Below, piece by piece: positions 8,570 through 17,315 of a stretch of 64,000 bases of DNA; the first letter of the stretch is position 1; the number at the start of each line of letters is the position of its first letter. This stretch comes from Desulforhopalus sp. (lineage in GTDB: Bacteria > Desulfobacterota > Desulfobulbia > Desulfobulbales > Desulfocapsaceae). The position numbers and the translations under genes were made by a program. Location: NCBI GenBank assembly GCA_030247675.1, contig JAOTRX010000002.1, forward strand, positions 496,001-560,000, given 5' to 3'. The notes beneath the pieces were generated by a model. That model searched no databases. It was not told the origin of the DNA and saw only the letters and a list, made by a program, of their open reading frames with translations.

Positions 8570-11086
8570 CTATTGCTGCTCAGAGAAGAATGCCCAACGA
8601 TTGTTTGCCTTGTCGTAGGCATAAAGCATTATGAGCATGAGCGGTCTTCCTGCACCAGTCTCGATACATTGCATTCGGAAGATCATTTTGCCATCGCTTT
8701 CTTTAACATAGGTGACAACTGGATTATTAAGATTCTCGGGAATGGTGGCTGGATAATTTTCGGTAAAGAGGTTGCGGAAATTGTCTTTCAGATATTGTTC
8801 CTTATCGGCTTGATAAATTTTTTCATCAAGAGATTGAATGGCAGCAAGGCTTTCCCTTTTAATCTCGGAAAATTCCGTCTCTGTGGCGAATCCACTTTTT
8901 GTAATATTTGCCACTATTTGCCGATAAATATTTCTTGCGGTCACTAAATCTTTTTTGTCTTTTTGCTGGCTTGTAGCAGCCTGTCGATCCCGGACTATTG
9001 TTGTTTGGAGAATTATTCTCTCAATTTTCCGGCGAGTTACGTCTGGATCGGAAAATTTTATCAGGGCTTGACTTGAAGTCAGGATTGCCTCTGCCTTATA
9101 GTATTCTTGAATGGCCTCATCCCATGAACCAGCAGCAAACGCCTTGTTTCCTTTGTCAATCGTCGCATAGAGTTCGGCCCTGCTTATGTTTTCCCTTAGA
9201 GCTTCGAGGGTTTCTGGGGGGGCCAGATTGCCGTTTTCAACGGAGGGTAAAACAGACTTATAAGAAGAAATTGCATTTAACCAGTCAGCTTTCGAAAAAA
9301 AATCATCTCCTTGTTTGCGGTACTCTTCGAAATTGAGTTTAGCAAGGGCGGTGTTTAACTCAACTGAATATTTACGTCTATCTTTCTCTGGTAATGTCTC
9401 AAACTGGATTTTAGCCTTCTTCAACTCCGTTGCAGCTTCTTGCCATTTTTGATTAGCAAGCAAGGCTTTGGCCGCGTTGAAGGCAAGGCTAAAACGAGTA
9501 AAACTGAGTTTACTCTTAATATCTTCAATGGTGCTGGCGGGGAGAAGTGTATTTTTTCCTGAAACTGTTAAAAGTTTGTTGAAACACTCTTCTGCTTCTG
9601 ACCACTTTTCCTGATCGAAGAATTCTCCACCCTCTTTTAAAATCAGTGCGTAGTTATTGAGAATTACAGCATCTTTTTTTGAGATATATTTGCCGTTAAC
9701 CAACACATTTCCGGCAAGACCTTGCGAAAGTTTTTCTGATTGAAGAATGTTGTTAATGTTTTCTCGTAATTCATTGATACGCTCTTGCTGAAAAAAAGTA
9801 AGACCTTCTAGGTCATTAAAAGCATCACTGCAGGTTTGCTTGGCATCCTCGAATTGTTCTTTTTCGATAAGATTGGCACACTTGGAAAAGGCAGTATTTG
9901 AGGACTCGAGTTTTCTGGCAAGAAAAAGATAGTAGCCACCACCGCAAAGCAAGATTACGCACAAAATACCAGCAGTAAAGGTAATTGTGAATTTACTGCT
10001 CAGGATTTTCTGGATAGGTGAAAAACTATTTGGGACCTGTGCATTGTTATGTTGTTTGCTCTTTGCGCCACGGCTTGCTGCTTTGTTTGGAACCGGAGGA
10101 AGATTTTCATGAGAAGAATCAAAGTCTGAATCAGAAAAATCAGGTGTCGCGGGTTGGTTAATTTCTTCGAAGAGAGCAATGGACTGAGAAACTCTTTTTT
10201 GGTCCGCTTCAAGGTTGGGGAAATCCGAGGTGGTTGCTCCAACCTGTTCATAAAGGCGTAAAGCGTTTTGTAAGTCATCGTCATACTCAGCTTTCTTAGC
10301 TAGCTTGTACAACTGGTCAGCCCTTTTAATTGCTTCTTCGGCATATGATATTACATCTTGGACTTGTGCGGAAATTGCTTGGTTGCCTCCAAGAGTTTGG
10401 CGAATTTTAAAAAACTTTTTTTGTTTAGTCAGGAGATCGAGGAAAGCGAGGTCGGCGTCGGGAAGAGGACTCTCAGGCGGTAAGGATGTCTGCAATGAGG
10501 ATTGTTCGAATTGACCTGGACTATCGCTGGCCATCGATAAAAAACTGAAGTCGGGTGTGAGATCATCATCGTTAAGGGTGTCAATTTGTGCTTTCGGAGC
10601 TTGGATTGTCTCCGGTTGGTTGGGTTGCCTGTCTGACCAGTGAATTTTTGCGATTGGGAAAGAATCACTATGTTCCTGATACCATGTTGCGGCCTGTTCA
10701 TTAAAGGCGTTGACCGTAGAAAAACTCTCACCGTTAATAAGTCTTCCTATGAAAACGATAAGATCCGGAATTTGTCGATGTTGGTGCCAGAATTCGCCAA
10801 GACAGATGGCGGCAGGATCAAAATCGGGGTGGAAAATATCACTTTTGGGCTTGCAACTCGGGGGGAAATGTGGAAAACCGAAAGGGATGGTCATTTCGAT
10901 CTTATGACCTGTCGTAAGGTAGGGTTCACCTTTGCCCGGCTTGCTAAATCCAGAAATATTATATGTAACTTCATACTGTTCTGGCGGATCTCCCTTCATC
11001 GGTTTGATACTGACAGCCTGTTGAGAATCTATAAAATCTCTCAAGTGACGGTAGATTTCGCTTAGCTGGTCGGGAGACACTGACAT
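8570..11086 (-). CDS. Membrane protein with N-terminal ubiquitin-conjugating-enzyme (E2)-like domain and TPR-like repeats
   Basis: 838 residues, not a named family that I know. Residues about 5-135 look like a UBC (E2) fold: a Pro-rich FGFPHFPP turn (69-76), then HPD at 86-88 in place of the E2 HPN, then ICL with C95 at the catalytic-cysteine position, then a W and a helix. A low-complexity acidic/Pro linker (about 150-220) and a helical stretch (220-310) precede one hydrophobic segment at about 366-390. The C-terminal 445 residues are helical with repeated W-x2-A units (near 495, 548, 602, 655) reminiscent of TPR, and end in a small beta-rich segment (about 785-838). Topology is unclear; most likely the E2-like part is cytoplasmic. 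No E1, JAB protease or ubiquitin-like gene is nearby. It is divergent from a cNMP/DUF4388 gene. An RWD-type inactive fold is the main alternative, but HPD plus C95 argue for E2-like. Confidence 0.72.
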   Translation of the reverse strand: MSVSPDQLSEIYRHLRDFIDSQQAVSIKPMKGDPPEQYEVTYNISGFSKPGKGEPYLTTGHKIEMTIPFGFPHFPPSCKPKSDIFHPDFDPAAICLGEFWHQHRQIPDLIVFIGRLINGESFSTVNAFNEQAATWYQEHSDSFPIAKIHWSDRQPNQPETIQAPKAQIDTLNDDDLTPDFSFLSMASDSPGQFEQSSLQTSLPPESPLPDADLAFLDLLTKQKKFFKIRQTLGGNQAISAQVQDVISYAEEAIKRADQLYKLAKKAEYDDDLQNALRLYEQVGATTSDFPNLEADQKRVSQSIALFEEINQPATPDFSDSDFDSSHENLPPVPNKAASRGAKSKQHNNAQVPNSFSPIQKILSSKFTITFTAGILCVILLCGGGYYLFLARKLESSNTAFSKCANLIEKEQFEDAKQTCSDAFNDLEGLTFFQQERINELRENINNILQSEKLSQGLAGNVLVNGKYISKKDAVILNNYALILKEGGEFFDQEKWSEAEECFNKLLTVSGKNTLLPASTIEDIKSKLSFTRFSLAFNAAKALLANQKWQEAATELKKAKIQFETLPEKDRRKYSVELNTALAKLNFEEYRKQGDDFFSKADWLNAISSYKSVLPSVENGNLAPPETLEALRENISRAELYATIDKGNKAFAAGSWDEAIQEYYKAEAILTSSQALIKFSDPDVTRRKIERIILQTTIVRDRQAATSQQKDKKDLVTARNIYRQIVANITKSGFATETEFSEIKRESLAAIQSLDEKIYQADKEQYLKDNFRNLFTENYPATIPENLNNPVVTYVKESDGKMIFRMQCIETGAGRPLMLIMLYAYDKANNRWAFFSEQQ

Positions 11087-11253
11087 AATGTATTATTGCT
11101 GGAATTATAGGTTATATGATTGTTACGGCTAGTATAGCAACTTATTTGAGCAACACAAAAAGAAATTGCTCATGTGACAGAATTGAGCGGCGAAAATATT
11201 CAAAAATTATTGATCTGGCAAGGGCTTAGTATTCCCAATCGCGAGTTTAAATA

Positions 11254-12333
11254 GTGGTGGCAATAAGTATGCTCAGGTTTTTTTTTGAAATTGTGGCTGA
11301 GAAAAACTGCCCCCTTTATGTTGTTGGTGAGAGATTGATATTATCGGAAAAGACCCTTGCCTGTCCACAGGGGAAAGAGGTTTGCCTGATACTTGTCAGG
11401 GATTTAACCGAAATCTTGTTTAAATTGCTCAAAAAAACAGACTATTACAGTTTGGATTGGGAAAAAACGGTATACAACTGTAGTGATTGCAGAGGATTGA
11501 TTAAATTCTCTCAGGTACTCCATGAACATGTCCCGCGGGTGACAGCAGCAGGAGTGGTTGGAACGGTAGCGACTGTTGGCCTGCATTGGAAATTGACAGA
11601 AAGCTCCGCTCTCGAATGGCCGCTGTTTAAACTCATTCCTAAAGAAGAAATTGTTTCGATGTCCGGACATCTTCGTGAGATCTCTCTTCAGGAAGGATGT
11701 GTACTAATAAGAAAAGGTGAGAAAAATCTAAATCTGTACATTGTTATAGCAGGTGAGTTCCGAGTTGAGGATGGAGAATTGCTTCTTGCAACATTGACAG
11801 ATGGGGATCTTTGCGGGGAGATGAGTTATCTCGGGGCTGATGTCGCGGTTTCAACTGTTTTGGCTACAAAAAACTCAAAGGTTTTGGCTATTGCCGGTGA
11901 TGTGTTTGGTTGCTTGTACGGCAATAACCCAGCTGTGCAATCATTCATGGCCAAACTGCTTGCTGTCCGGTTACGCCGTACTAATGCCGCCAGAGCCAAG
12001 GATTTCAAATCCTGCATGAGTGGGCGAATCGATAAAATTGTTCCAGCTGAGCTCTTTCAGATTTTTCACATGCATCAAAAAACTGGCGTTTTGACTTTAG
12101 AATTATCTCAGGGTAACGGGATAGTTGTCTTTCGTGAAGGGGGGATTGTTGACGCGGAATACGGCGAGTTACGAAATGAGGAGGCGATATTTCAGATTCT
12201 TGCTGAAAAAACCGGGCGATATAGATTTACTACTGGACTGGATCAAAAGCATATGCAATTAACCGAGATTGGCGATTTTATGCTGCTTCTGATGGAGGGA
12301 GTACAAAGAGTGGACGAGGATCAGGAACAGTGA
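11254..12333 (+). CDS. Cyclic-nucleotide-binding-domain protein with C-terminal DUF4388 (PatA-N-like) domain
   Basis: 359 residues, probably a cytoplasmic signalling protein. Residues about 1-100 are unassigned and contain a CSDC pair near 88-91. Residues about 125-245 form a cNMP-binding/CRP-N-like beta-roll (IRKGEKNLNLYIVIAGEFRV, then LTDGDLCGEMSYLG). There is no helix-turn-helix. Residues about 255-345 resemble DUF4388/PATAN (a GRIDKI start and FREGGIVDAEYG), a domain common in delta-type two-component and gliding/Mgl systems. The given start is GTG 11254; ATG 11269 is equally possible, and neither has a strong ribosome site. It is divergent from the E2-like membrane protein across 167 bp. 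Ligand and partner are unknown. Confidence 0.8.
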   Translation: MVAISMLRFFFEIVAEKNCPLYVVGERLILSEKTLACPQGKEVCLILVRDLTEILFKLLKKTDYYSLDWEKTVYNCSDCRGLIKFSQVLHEHVPRVTAAGVVGTVATVGLHWKLTESSALEWPLFKLIPKEEIVSMSGHLREISLQEGCVLIRKGEKNLNLYIVIAGEFRVEDGELLLATLTDGDLCGEMSYLGADVAVSTVLATKNSKVLAIAGDVFGCLYGNNPAVQSFMAKLLAVRLRRTNAARAKDFKSCMSGRIDKIVPAELFQIFHMHQKTGVLTLELSQGNGIVVFREGGIVDAEYGELRNEEAIFQILAEKTGRYRFTTGLDQKHMQLTEIGDFMLLLMEGVQRVDEDQEQ

Positions 12334-12390
12334 TACCCCCAGCAATATTGACAGTGAAGTAACAATAGTTGTTCTCTTTATTCGGCTGAT

Positions 12391-12481
12391 TGCTTTCTAG
12401 AAGAAGCACTAACAACCTTCGTTTGGCTTTTGCGGATGAAAGCTATTGCAGGGGTGGGAGCCGCAAAATATCTAGAAAGCA
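12391..12481. repeat. Nested inverted repeats at the DUF4388-HAD convergent junction
   Basis: Outer arms TGCTTTCTAGA (12391-12401) and TCTAGAAAGCA (12471-12481) form a perfect 11-bp inverted repeat. Inside it, TTTTGCGG (12428-12435) pairs with CCGCAAAA (12461-12468). The 3' arms lie within the last codons of the HAD gene. It is possibly a bidirectional terminator or a remnant of a small palindromic element. Confidence 0.45.
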
Positions 12482-13063
12482 GTCTACATGGTATAGGGCA
12501 CGAAGGTTTCTGTTTCTGAAGGCAACGAGAGGGACATTACAAGATGCCGCATGTTGCTCGTCAATGATTGAATCGCCGATAAAGATTGCTTCGTCCGGTT
12601 GACAGTCAAAATGTTTAAGTATCTCTAGGAGGGCGTCAGGGGCCGGTTTGGGTCTCGCAACTGCGTCGGCGGTCATAACCTTGCCAAAATAGTCCTCAAT
12701 GTTATAGCTGCGTAGCAGCGGTATCATAGTCGTGGTGCGATTGGTGGAAATAGCCAGATTATACCTCTCTTTTGTTTCTTCGAGAAACAGAATAAGGTCA
12801 GGCTCCATCTTCATGTAGGGCAAGAAGGCGGAATAATCACCTTGCCGCCTGAAGGCGTGAACTGCTTCAAGTGTCGGCTCCTGGTAATGGCTGAATATCT
12901 GCCGCACTGAATCATTGACGCTATTCATATGTACAAACTCCTCCTCGATCTTGCTCATCAGCGGCAACCCGAAATGATGCAAGAGATGATTGTAGTACAT
13001 GCAGTTAGCTTCTCTGGAGTCGAACATAACTCCATCACAATCGAATACGATGAGTTTAAGCAT
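12443..13063 (-). CDS. HAD-superfamily phosphatase (phosphoglycolate-phosphatase-like)
   Basis: 206 residues with the HAD motifs in order: DCDGVMFD near 8-15 (nucleophile and acid/base Asp), ISTNRTT (motif II), a Lys in KPAPDALLEIL (motif III) and GDSIIDE (motif IV). The helical cap between motifs I and II makes it a class C1 (Gph/PGMB-like) hydrolase. The substrate cannot be told. It lies 36 bp downstream of the YkgJ-type gene and is probably the third gene of secDF-ykgJ-HAD. Confidence 0.88.
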   Translation of the reverse strand: MLKLIVFDCDGVMFDSREANCMYYNHLLHHFGLPLMSKIEEEFVHMNSVNDSVRQIFSHYQEPTLEAVHAFRRQGDYSAFLPYMKMEPDLILFLEETKERYNLAISTNRTTTMIPLLRSYNIEDYFGKVMTADAVARPKPAPDALLEILKHFDCQPDEAIFIGDSIIDEQHAASCNVPLVAFRNRNLRALYHVDCFLDILRLPPLQ

Positions 13064-13099
13064 AATTTCCGGCGAAAATACTGAGAACGGAAAGGATTA

Positions 13100-13849
13100 T
13101 TAGGAAATATTTCCGATGAACTGGGAGAAAATCTGCTTATGCAACATATCGATGCCAAACCGCAGCAAACTTTCATCATCCTCTAGTTGTTGCCTTTCGT
13201 TATGGCTCATAACGGTGAAGTGGAGGCGATTGTGAAACAAATGCTCGCGAAATGAATCAATGTTATAAAGAGCCAGGATAAAAAGCTCAACATCGCTTCG
13301 TGATGGAATAAATCCATTGCGGATTGCCTCGTGCTGAAGAATCTCCATCACTGCATCATTAAAGGTGTTGTATCGGGTTAGTCCCTGGTCGGTAATGTAG
13401 TTTCTGGGAGTCTGTTGAGCGGTTTCCAGAAACCCTTGGCAGTGATTTTCCCTTAAGATCACAAAACGTTCATTGACCCCACCTGCGATGCGGGAAACAG
13501 CTCGTCCAAGAGGGTACGTCCGACAGGCTCCTGGCCGGTGTTCATAGACCGAGCAGCCGGCCTTCGTAACGAAGACACAGCTGGCTCGGCCGTCATCGAC
13601 CATCGTCAGATAAACCCTGGGAAAGGCTTCTCCGGGATCCTGCTCGATAATGAAATATTTCTCAAGCAATTGTTGTGAGGGTAGACTGGTTGCTTGACGT
13701 AACCGCAGCGCATCATATGGGGAAATTGCAAGTTCAAGCAAGCGGCAACATTCTGTGTAGCATGCCACTCCGGGGTGGCATGCGAAGGCAAAGCTTTCAA
13801 GTGTATCGATAGGGGCAGTATCCTGCTCTGGTTGGGAAGAATCAACCAT
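13100..13849 (-). CDS. YkgJ-family cysteine-cluster protein
   Basis: About 249 residues from ATG 13849, whose codon overlaps the secDF stop (ATG GT TGA), which suggests translational coupling. An upstream in-frame start (13939) would run deep into secDF. Conserved cysteines of the YkgJ/UPF0153 zinc- or iron-chelating family are visible near the N-terminus (CHPGVACYTECC) and mid-protein (a cysteine in CSVYEHRPGACRTYPLG). The biochemical role is unknown. It sits between secDF and a HAD phosphatase on one strand. Confidence 0.85.
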   Translation of the reverse strand: MVDSSQPEQDTAPIDTLESFAFACHPGVACYTECCRLLELAISPYDALRLRQATSLPSQQLLEKYFIIEQDPGEAFPRVYLTMVDDGRASCVFVTKAGCSVYEHRPGACRTYPLGRAVSRIAGGVNERFVILRENHCQGFLETAQQTPRNYITDQGLTRYNTFNDAVMEILQHEAIRNGFIPSRSDVELFILALYNIDSFREHLFHNRLHFTVMSHNERQQLEDDESLLRFGIDMLHKQIFSQFIGNIS

Positions 13850-16427
13850 GGCTATAACCCAAAACCGATTCCTTCTTCCACAGGGTGAGAAGGGGGCTGG
13901 CGACGAAAATTGACGAATAGGTTCCAAAAAGAATACCAACGGTCAGGACAAAGGCGAAATCATGGATGACTGAACCACCGAAAAACATCAAGGCGAGAAG
14001 CGTAAATAGCGTAGTTACGCCGGTAATGGCTGTACGGCTAAGGGTTTCATTGATGCTGGTGTTGATTGTCACGTCAAGATTAGTGTTTGTATTTTTTAAG
14101 GCATTTTCCCTAATCCGGTCGAAAACAACTACCGTATCATTGAGTGAATATCCAGCCAGGGTAAGTAGAGCAGTAACAATGAGCAGAGTAAATTCTATAT
14201 CTAAAAGCCAGCACAAACCGACCATTACAATGATATCATGAAAGGTGGAAATGGCTGCGGCAACGCCGAAACGGATATCAAAGCGGAAAGCGAGGTAAAT
14301 GATTACCCCGGCAAATGAAATAATAATGGCCAGGATTGCCTGGTTTCGTAAGGAAGAACTCACGGAAGAACCTATTTCCGATTCGCTTTCAAGGTAAAAT
14401 TGCTTTTCCGGTAACTCAGCCGTAAGTACACTGCTAAATTTTTCGGCATATTTCGAGACAACTTCTTGGGATTTCTTTGTTTTTATGATCAGTCGTTGCT
14501 CGTTTTCAACTTTCTGCAGATCGGCATCAGGAGCATCACTTTTCGTAAAGGCTTCACGGACTTCAGACATTGTAAAGTCTTGGGCAGCTTTGTATTGCAG
14601 CAATGATCCCCCGGAGAAGTCTACACCCATATTGGCATGTCCCCGGTATATTTGAATGAGGGCGATAAATCCAATGACAATCAGCGTGGCCGAAAAGGCG
14701 AAAGCAAAGTTTCTAATACGCAGGAAATCAAAGGAAGTTTTCGTCAGCAATGTTAGAAACTTGATACGCTTCAGCGGTTTAATTACATTGATTGAGTCGA
14801 AGACAAAACGTGAGTAGAAGAGAACAGTGAAAAGGTTGAAAATGATACCGAGAGAAAGGGTTACGGCAAAGCCTTTGATGGGGCCGGTTCCAAACATAAA
14901 CAGGGCCAACGCGGTGATAAGGGTGGTAACCTGTGAGTCGACGATAGAGGAAAAGGCTTTTTCGTAGCCGGCCTCAACACAGGAGCGGACGGATTTTCCC
15001 AAGGCAAATTCCTCGCGCATCCGTTCGTAGATAAGAACGTTGGCATCAACCGCCATACCAATTGACAAGATAATACCGGCAATTCCGGGAAGGGTTAGCG
15101 TCGCGTTGAGCACGGCAAGGCCAGCAAAAAGCAGGACGATGTTGAATATCATTGCCGTATTGGCAATGACTCCCGACAGTCGGTAGTAGATGATCATAAA
15201 GGCAAGAACTAAAATAGCGCCCCAGAGACCGGAGGTGAGGCCCTTTGAGATGGAATCTTGTCCAAGACTTGCCCCGACCCTCATGTTTTGGATGATATCG
15301 ACAGGGGCAGGCAGGGCACCGACTCGCAAGACAATGGCCAGGTCGGCTGCCTCCTCATGGGTAAAATTACCGGTTATTTGTGCAGAGCCGCCAAGTATGC
15401 GATCTCTTATGACCGGAGCGGAACGAACAACCTCATCAAGGACGATTGCCAATCGCCGGCCGACATTATTTTCGGTGACATGGGCAAATATTTTACCGCC
15501 ATGGCTTGTCATGTCGAGGCCGACATAAGGTTCGTTGAAGCTGCCCCCAATACGAACCTGGGCGTCTTTAATCATATCGCCGGTCATAAGGGTCTTGTTC
15601 TCCAGCAAGATTGGAACGAGTATATCTTTCTTGGTGATCTTGTCGGTCTCCTTTTCGAAATTTACCGAGGTGTTGTCAGGCAGCTTGTTTTGCAGGGCAC
15701 GATTGAGTTTCTTGATGCTCTCCCCATCCTGCCACTCCTTGGAGGCCTTAACCTGGGTGATCATCTCTTGCAGATTGAGGCCGGCCGCGTCAGCGACGAG
15801 CTTGAATTCCAGCTGCGCAGTATCTCCGAGAAGCTTGAGGGCACGCTCAGGATCTTTGACACCGGGCAGTTGAATGACGATTTCGTCTTCTCCCTGGCGG
15901 ATGATAACAGGCTCAGCTACTCCAAATTGGTCGATCCTATTGCGAAGGATTTCCAAGGATTGATTAACTGCATGATTTTTGATGAATTGAATTTTCTCGT
16001 CTTTTAGGGTCAGAAAGATACGTGGAAAACTGCCTTCCTTTGCTTCTATCTTAGCGTCAATGTCGGAAAAACTGTCGGCAACGAGTTTCTTGACCTTGTC
16101 GATAGCCCCTGTGTTGGGGAGAGTAAAAATGATAGTGTCAGTGGCAGGTCCGGATGTACGTACAGCGGAAATTGATTGTTCGGCGAGGGCATCTTTTAGA
16201 TCGTTTGCGGAAAATTCAAGAGTGTTTTCAGCGGCTTTCTTGAGGTTGACTTTGAGCACCAGATGCATGCCGCCTTGAAGGTCAAGTCCCAGACGCAGCC
16301 CGCCAGGCGCCAGATAGGTCTTCCACCAATCGGGAGTACCTGAGTAGAATGACGGCAGGACGGTGCTGATAGAAAGGAGAATAACCATCACGAGGAAGGC
16401 AAATTTCACTTTGAGTGTTGTATTCAT
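13842..16427 (-). CDS. secDF: Fused SecD-SecF protein-export membrane protein
   Basis: Proton-driven accessory subunit of the Sec translocon in the inner membrane. Translation from ATG 16427 (AGGA 7 nt upstream) gives 861 residues; the longer in-frame extension to 16541 is not supported. SecD occupies about residues 1-540 (first TM at 7-25, the GLDLQGGMHLVL motif, a large periplasmic domain, then five TMs). SecF follows without a stop (GVDFSGGSLLQY, then its TM block). A single polypeptide is less common than separate secD and secF. No yajC precedes it; the upstream neighbour is on the other strand. It is followed by ykgJ and HAD genes. Confidence 0.95.
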   Translation of the reverse strand: MNTTLKVKFAFLVMVILLSISTVLPSFYSGTPDWWKTYLAPGGLRLGLDLQGGMHLVLKVNLKKAAENTLEFSANDLKDALAEQSISAVRTSGPATDTIIFTLPNTGAIDKVKKLVADSFSDIDAKIEAKEGSFPRIFLTLKDEKIQFIKNHAVNQSLEILRNRIDQFGVAEPVIIRQGEDEIVIQLPGVKDPERALKLLGDTAQLEFKLVADAAGLNLQEMITQVKASKEWQDGESIKKLNRALQNKLPDNTSVNFEKETDKITKKDILVPILLENKTLMTGDMIKDAQVRIGGSFNEPYVGLDMTSHGGKIFAHVTENNVGRRLAIVLDEVVRSAPVIRDRILGGSAQITGNFTHEEAADLAIVLRVGALPAPVDIIQNMRVGASLGQDSISKGLTSGLWGAILVLAFMIIYYRLSGVIANTAMIFNIVLLFAGLAVLNATLTLPGIAGIILSIGMAVDANVLIYERMREEFALGKSVRSCVEAGYEKAFSSIVDSQVTTLITALALFMFGTGPIKGFAVTLSLGIIFNLFTVLFYSRFVFDSINVIKPLKRIKFLTLLTKTSFDFLRIRNFAFAFSATLIVIGFIALIQIYRGHANMGVDFSGGSLLQYKAAQDFTMSEVREAFTKSDAPDADLQKVENEQRLIIKTKKSQEVVSKYAEKFSSVLTAELPEKQFYLESESEIGSSVSSSLRNQAILAIIISFAGVIIYLAFRFDIRFGVAAAISTFHDIIVMVGLCWLLDIEFTLLIVTALLTLAGYSLNDTVVVFDRIRENALKNTNTNLDVTINTSINETLSRTAITGVTTLFTLLALMFFGGSVIHDFAFVLTVGILFGTYSSIFVASPLLTLWKKESVLGYSHG

Positions 16428-16627
16428 ATGATTTTCCTGAATTTTCCTGGATGAGAGAGCAAAAAATGGGCGGCATGAGAGGCGATTGCCATCGAACGCT
16501 GCGATTATAACGCAAAGCCCGAATCTTGCAAGGTTTGGCACGTACTATTACATAAAACCAGTAGAATGAGGAGAGAGCCTTCTTCGGGGATTTCGAAATA
16601 GCAACGCCATGGGGTTGGAGGAGCAGG

Positions 16628-17203
16628 GTGTCTGGTCAAAAGTTCCTTGCTATAACTAAACCCGGAAAGTACATTTATAACACTTTAACTGCGATGCTCT
16701 TTCAACGGTCAAAGACTGATGAAAGACCAATTATTGTCAAGAAACGAGGCAAGACATTGTACACTCAAATATATATCCTGCGATTTCCAAAAGATACCAG
16801 CGATCAACCGTTTATTTACCGGTTGGTCAAGGAATATGATATTGAATTTAATATTCTTAAAGCCGACATTCTTCTGCAGCGTGAAGGTATTATGATCATT
16901 GAGCTGAAGGGCAGCAGTAAAGCCAATGTCGTCGCTGGTCTCGACTATTTGAAAGGGATGGGCGTGAAAATTGAGCGATTAGCCACCCGGATTCGCCGTG
17001 ACGATACAAACTGTTTCCAATGCGGGGCCTGTACCGGAGTTTGTTCTTCTGGAGCACTATACATTCAGCGACCGACGATGGCGGTGATCTTTGATGCTGA
17101 AAAATGTACAGGCTGCAGCCTCTGCGTGCCAATTTGCCCGGTACGTGCAATGGCGGTATCTCTTAATGATGACTGGATTCTTGCCGAAGGCTTGTTACTA
17201 TAG
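16628..17203 (+). CDS. NIL-domain and 2[4Fe-4S] ferredoxin protein
   Basis: 191 residues from GTG 16628, preceded by GGAGGAG. About 40 N-terminal residues precede a NIL domain (about 45-120, the small ferredoxin-like fold also found at the end of MetN). Two [4Fe-4S] motifs follow, CFQCGACTGVC and CTGCSLCVPIC. Proteins of this design in anaerobes act with a DUF39-type partner in sulfide-dependent homocysteine synthesis from aspartate semialdehyde. That partner is not next to it here, so the role is an inference. It is a single gene between divergent secDF and convergent bamD. Confidence 0.88.
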   Translation: MSGQKFLAITKPGKYIYNTLTAMLFQRSKTDERPIIVKKRGKTLYTQIYILRFPKDTSDQPFIYRLVKEYDIEFNILKADILLQREGIMIIELKGSSKANVVAGLDYLKGMGVKIERLATRIRRDDTNCFQCGACTGVCSSGALYIQRPTMAVIFDAEKCTGCSLCVPICPVRAMAVSLNDDWILAEGLLL

Positions 17204-17315
17204 TCTCAGGCAAGCTGAGGACAAGGTGTTATGTCCTTAACCCTGCTATTTAAGATGCTCGCTGCTGGATGCGTCCAGAGAAGATATCGGTAAGAGGCTC
17301 AATAATCAAAGAAGA

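Noticed and set aside
15258..16007. 250-codon plus-strand frame inside secDF
   Set aside because: It is antisense to the SecD part, with no start signal or recognisable product.
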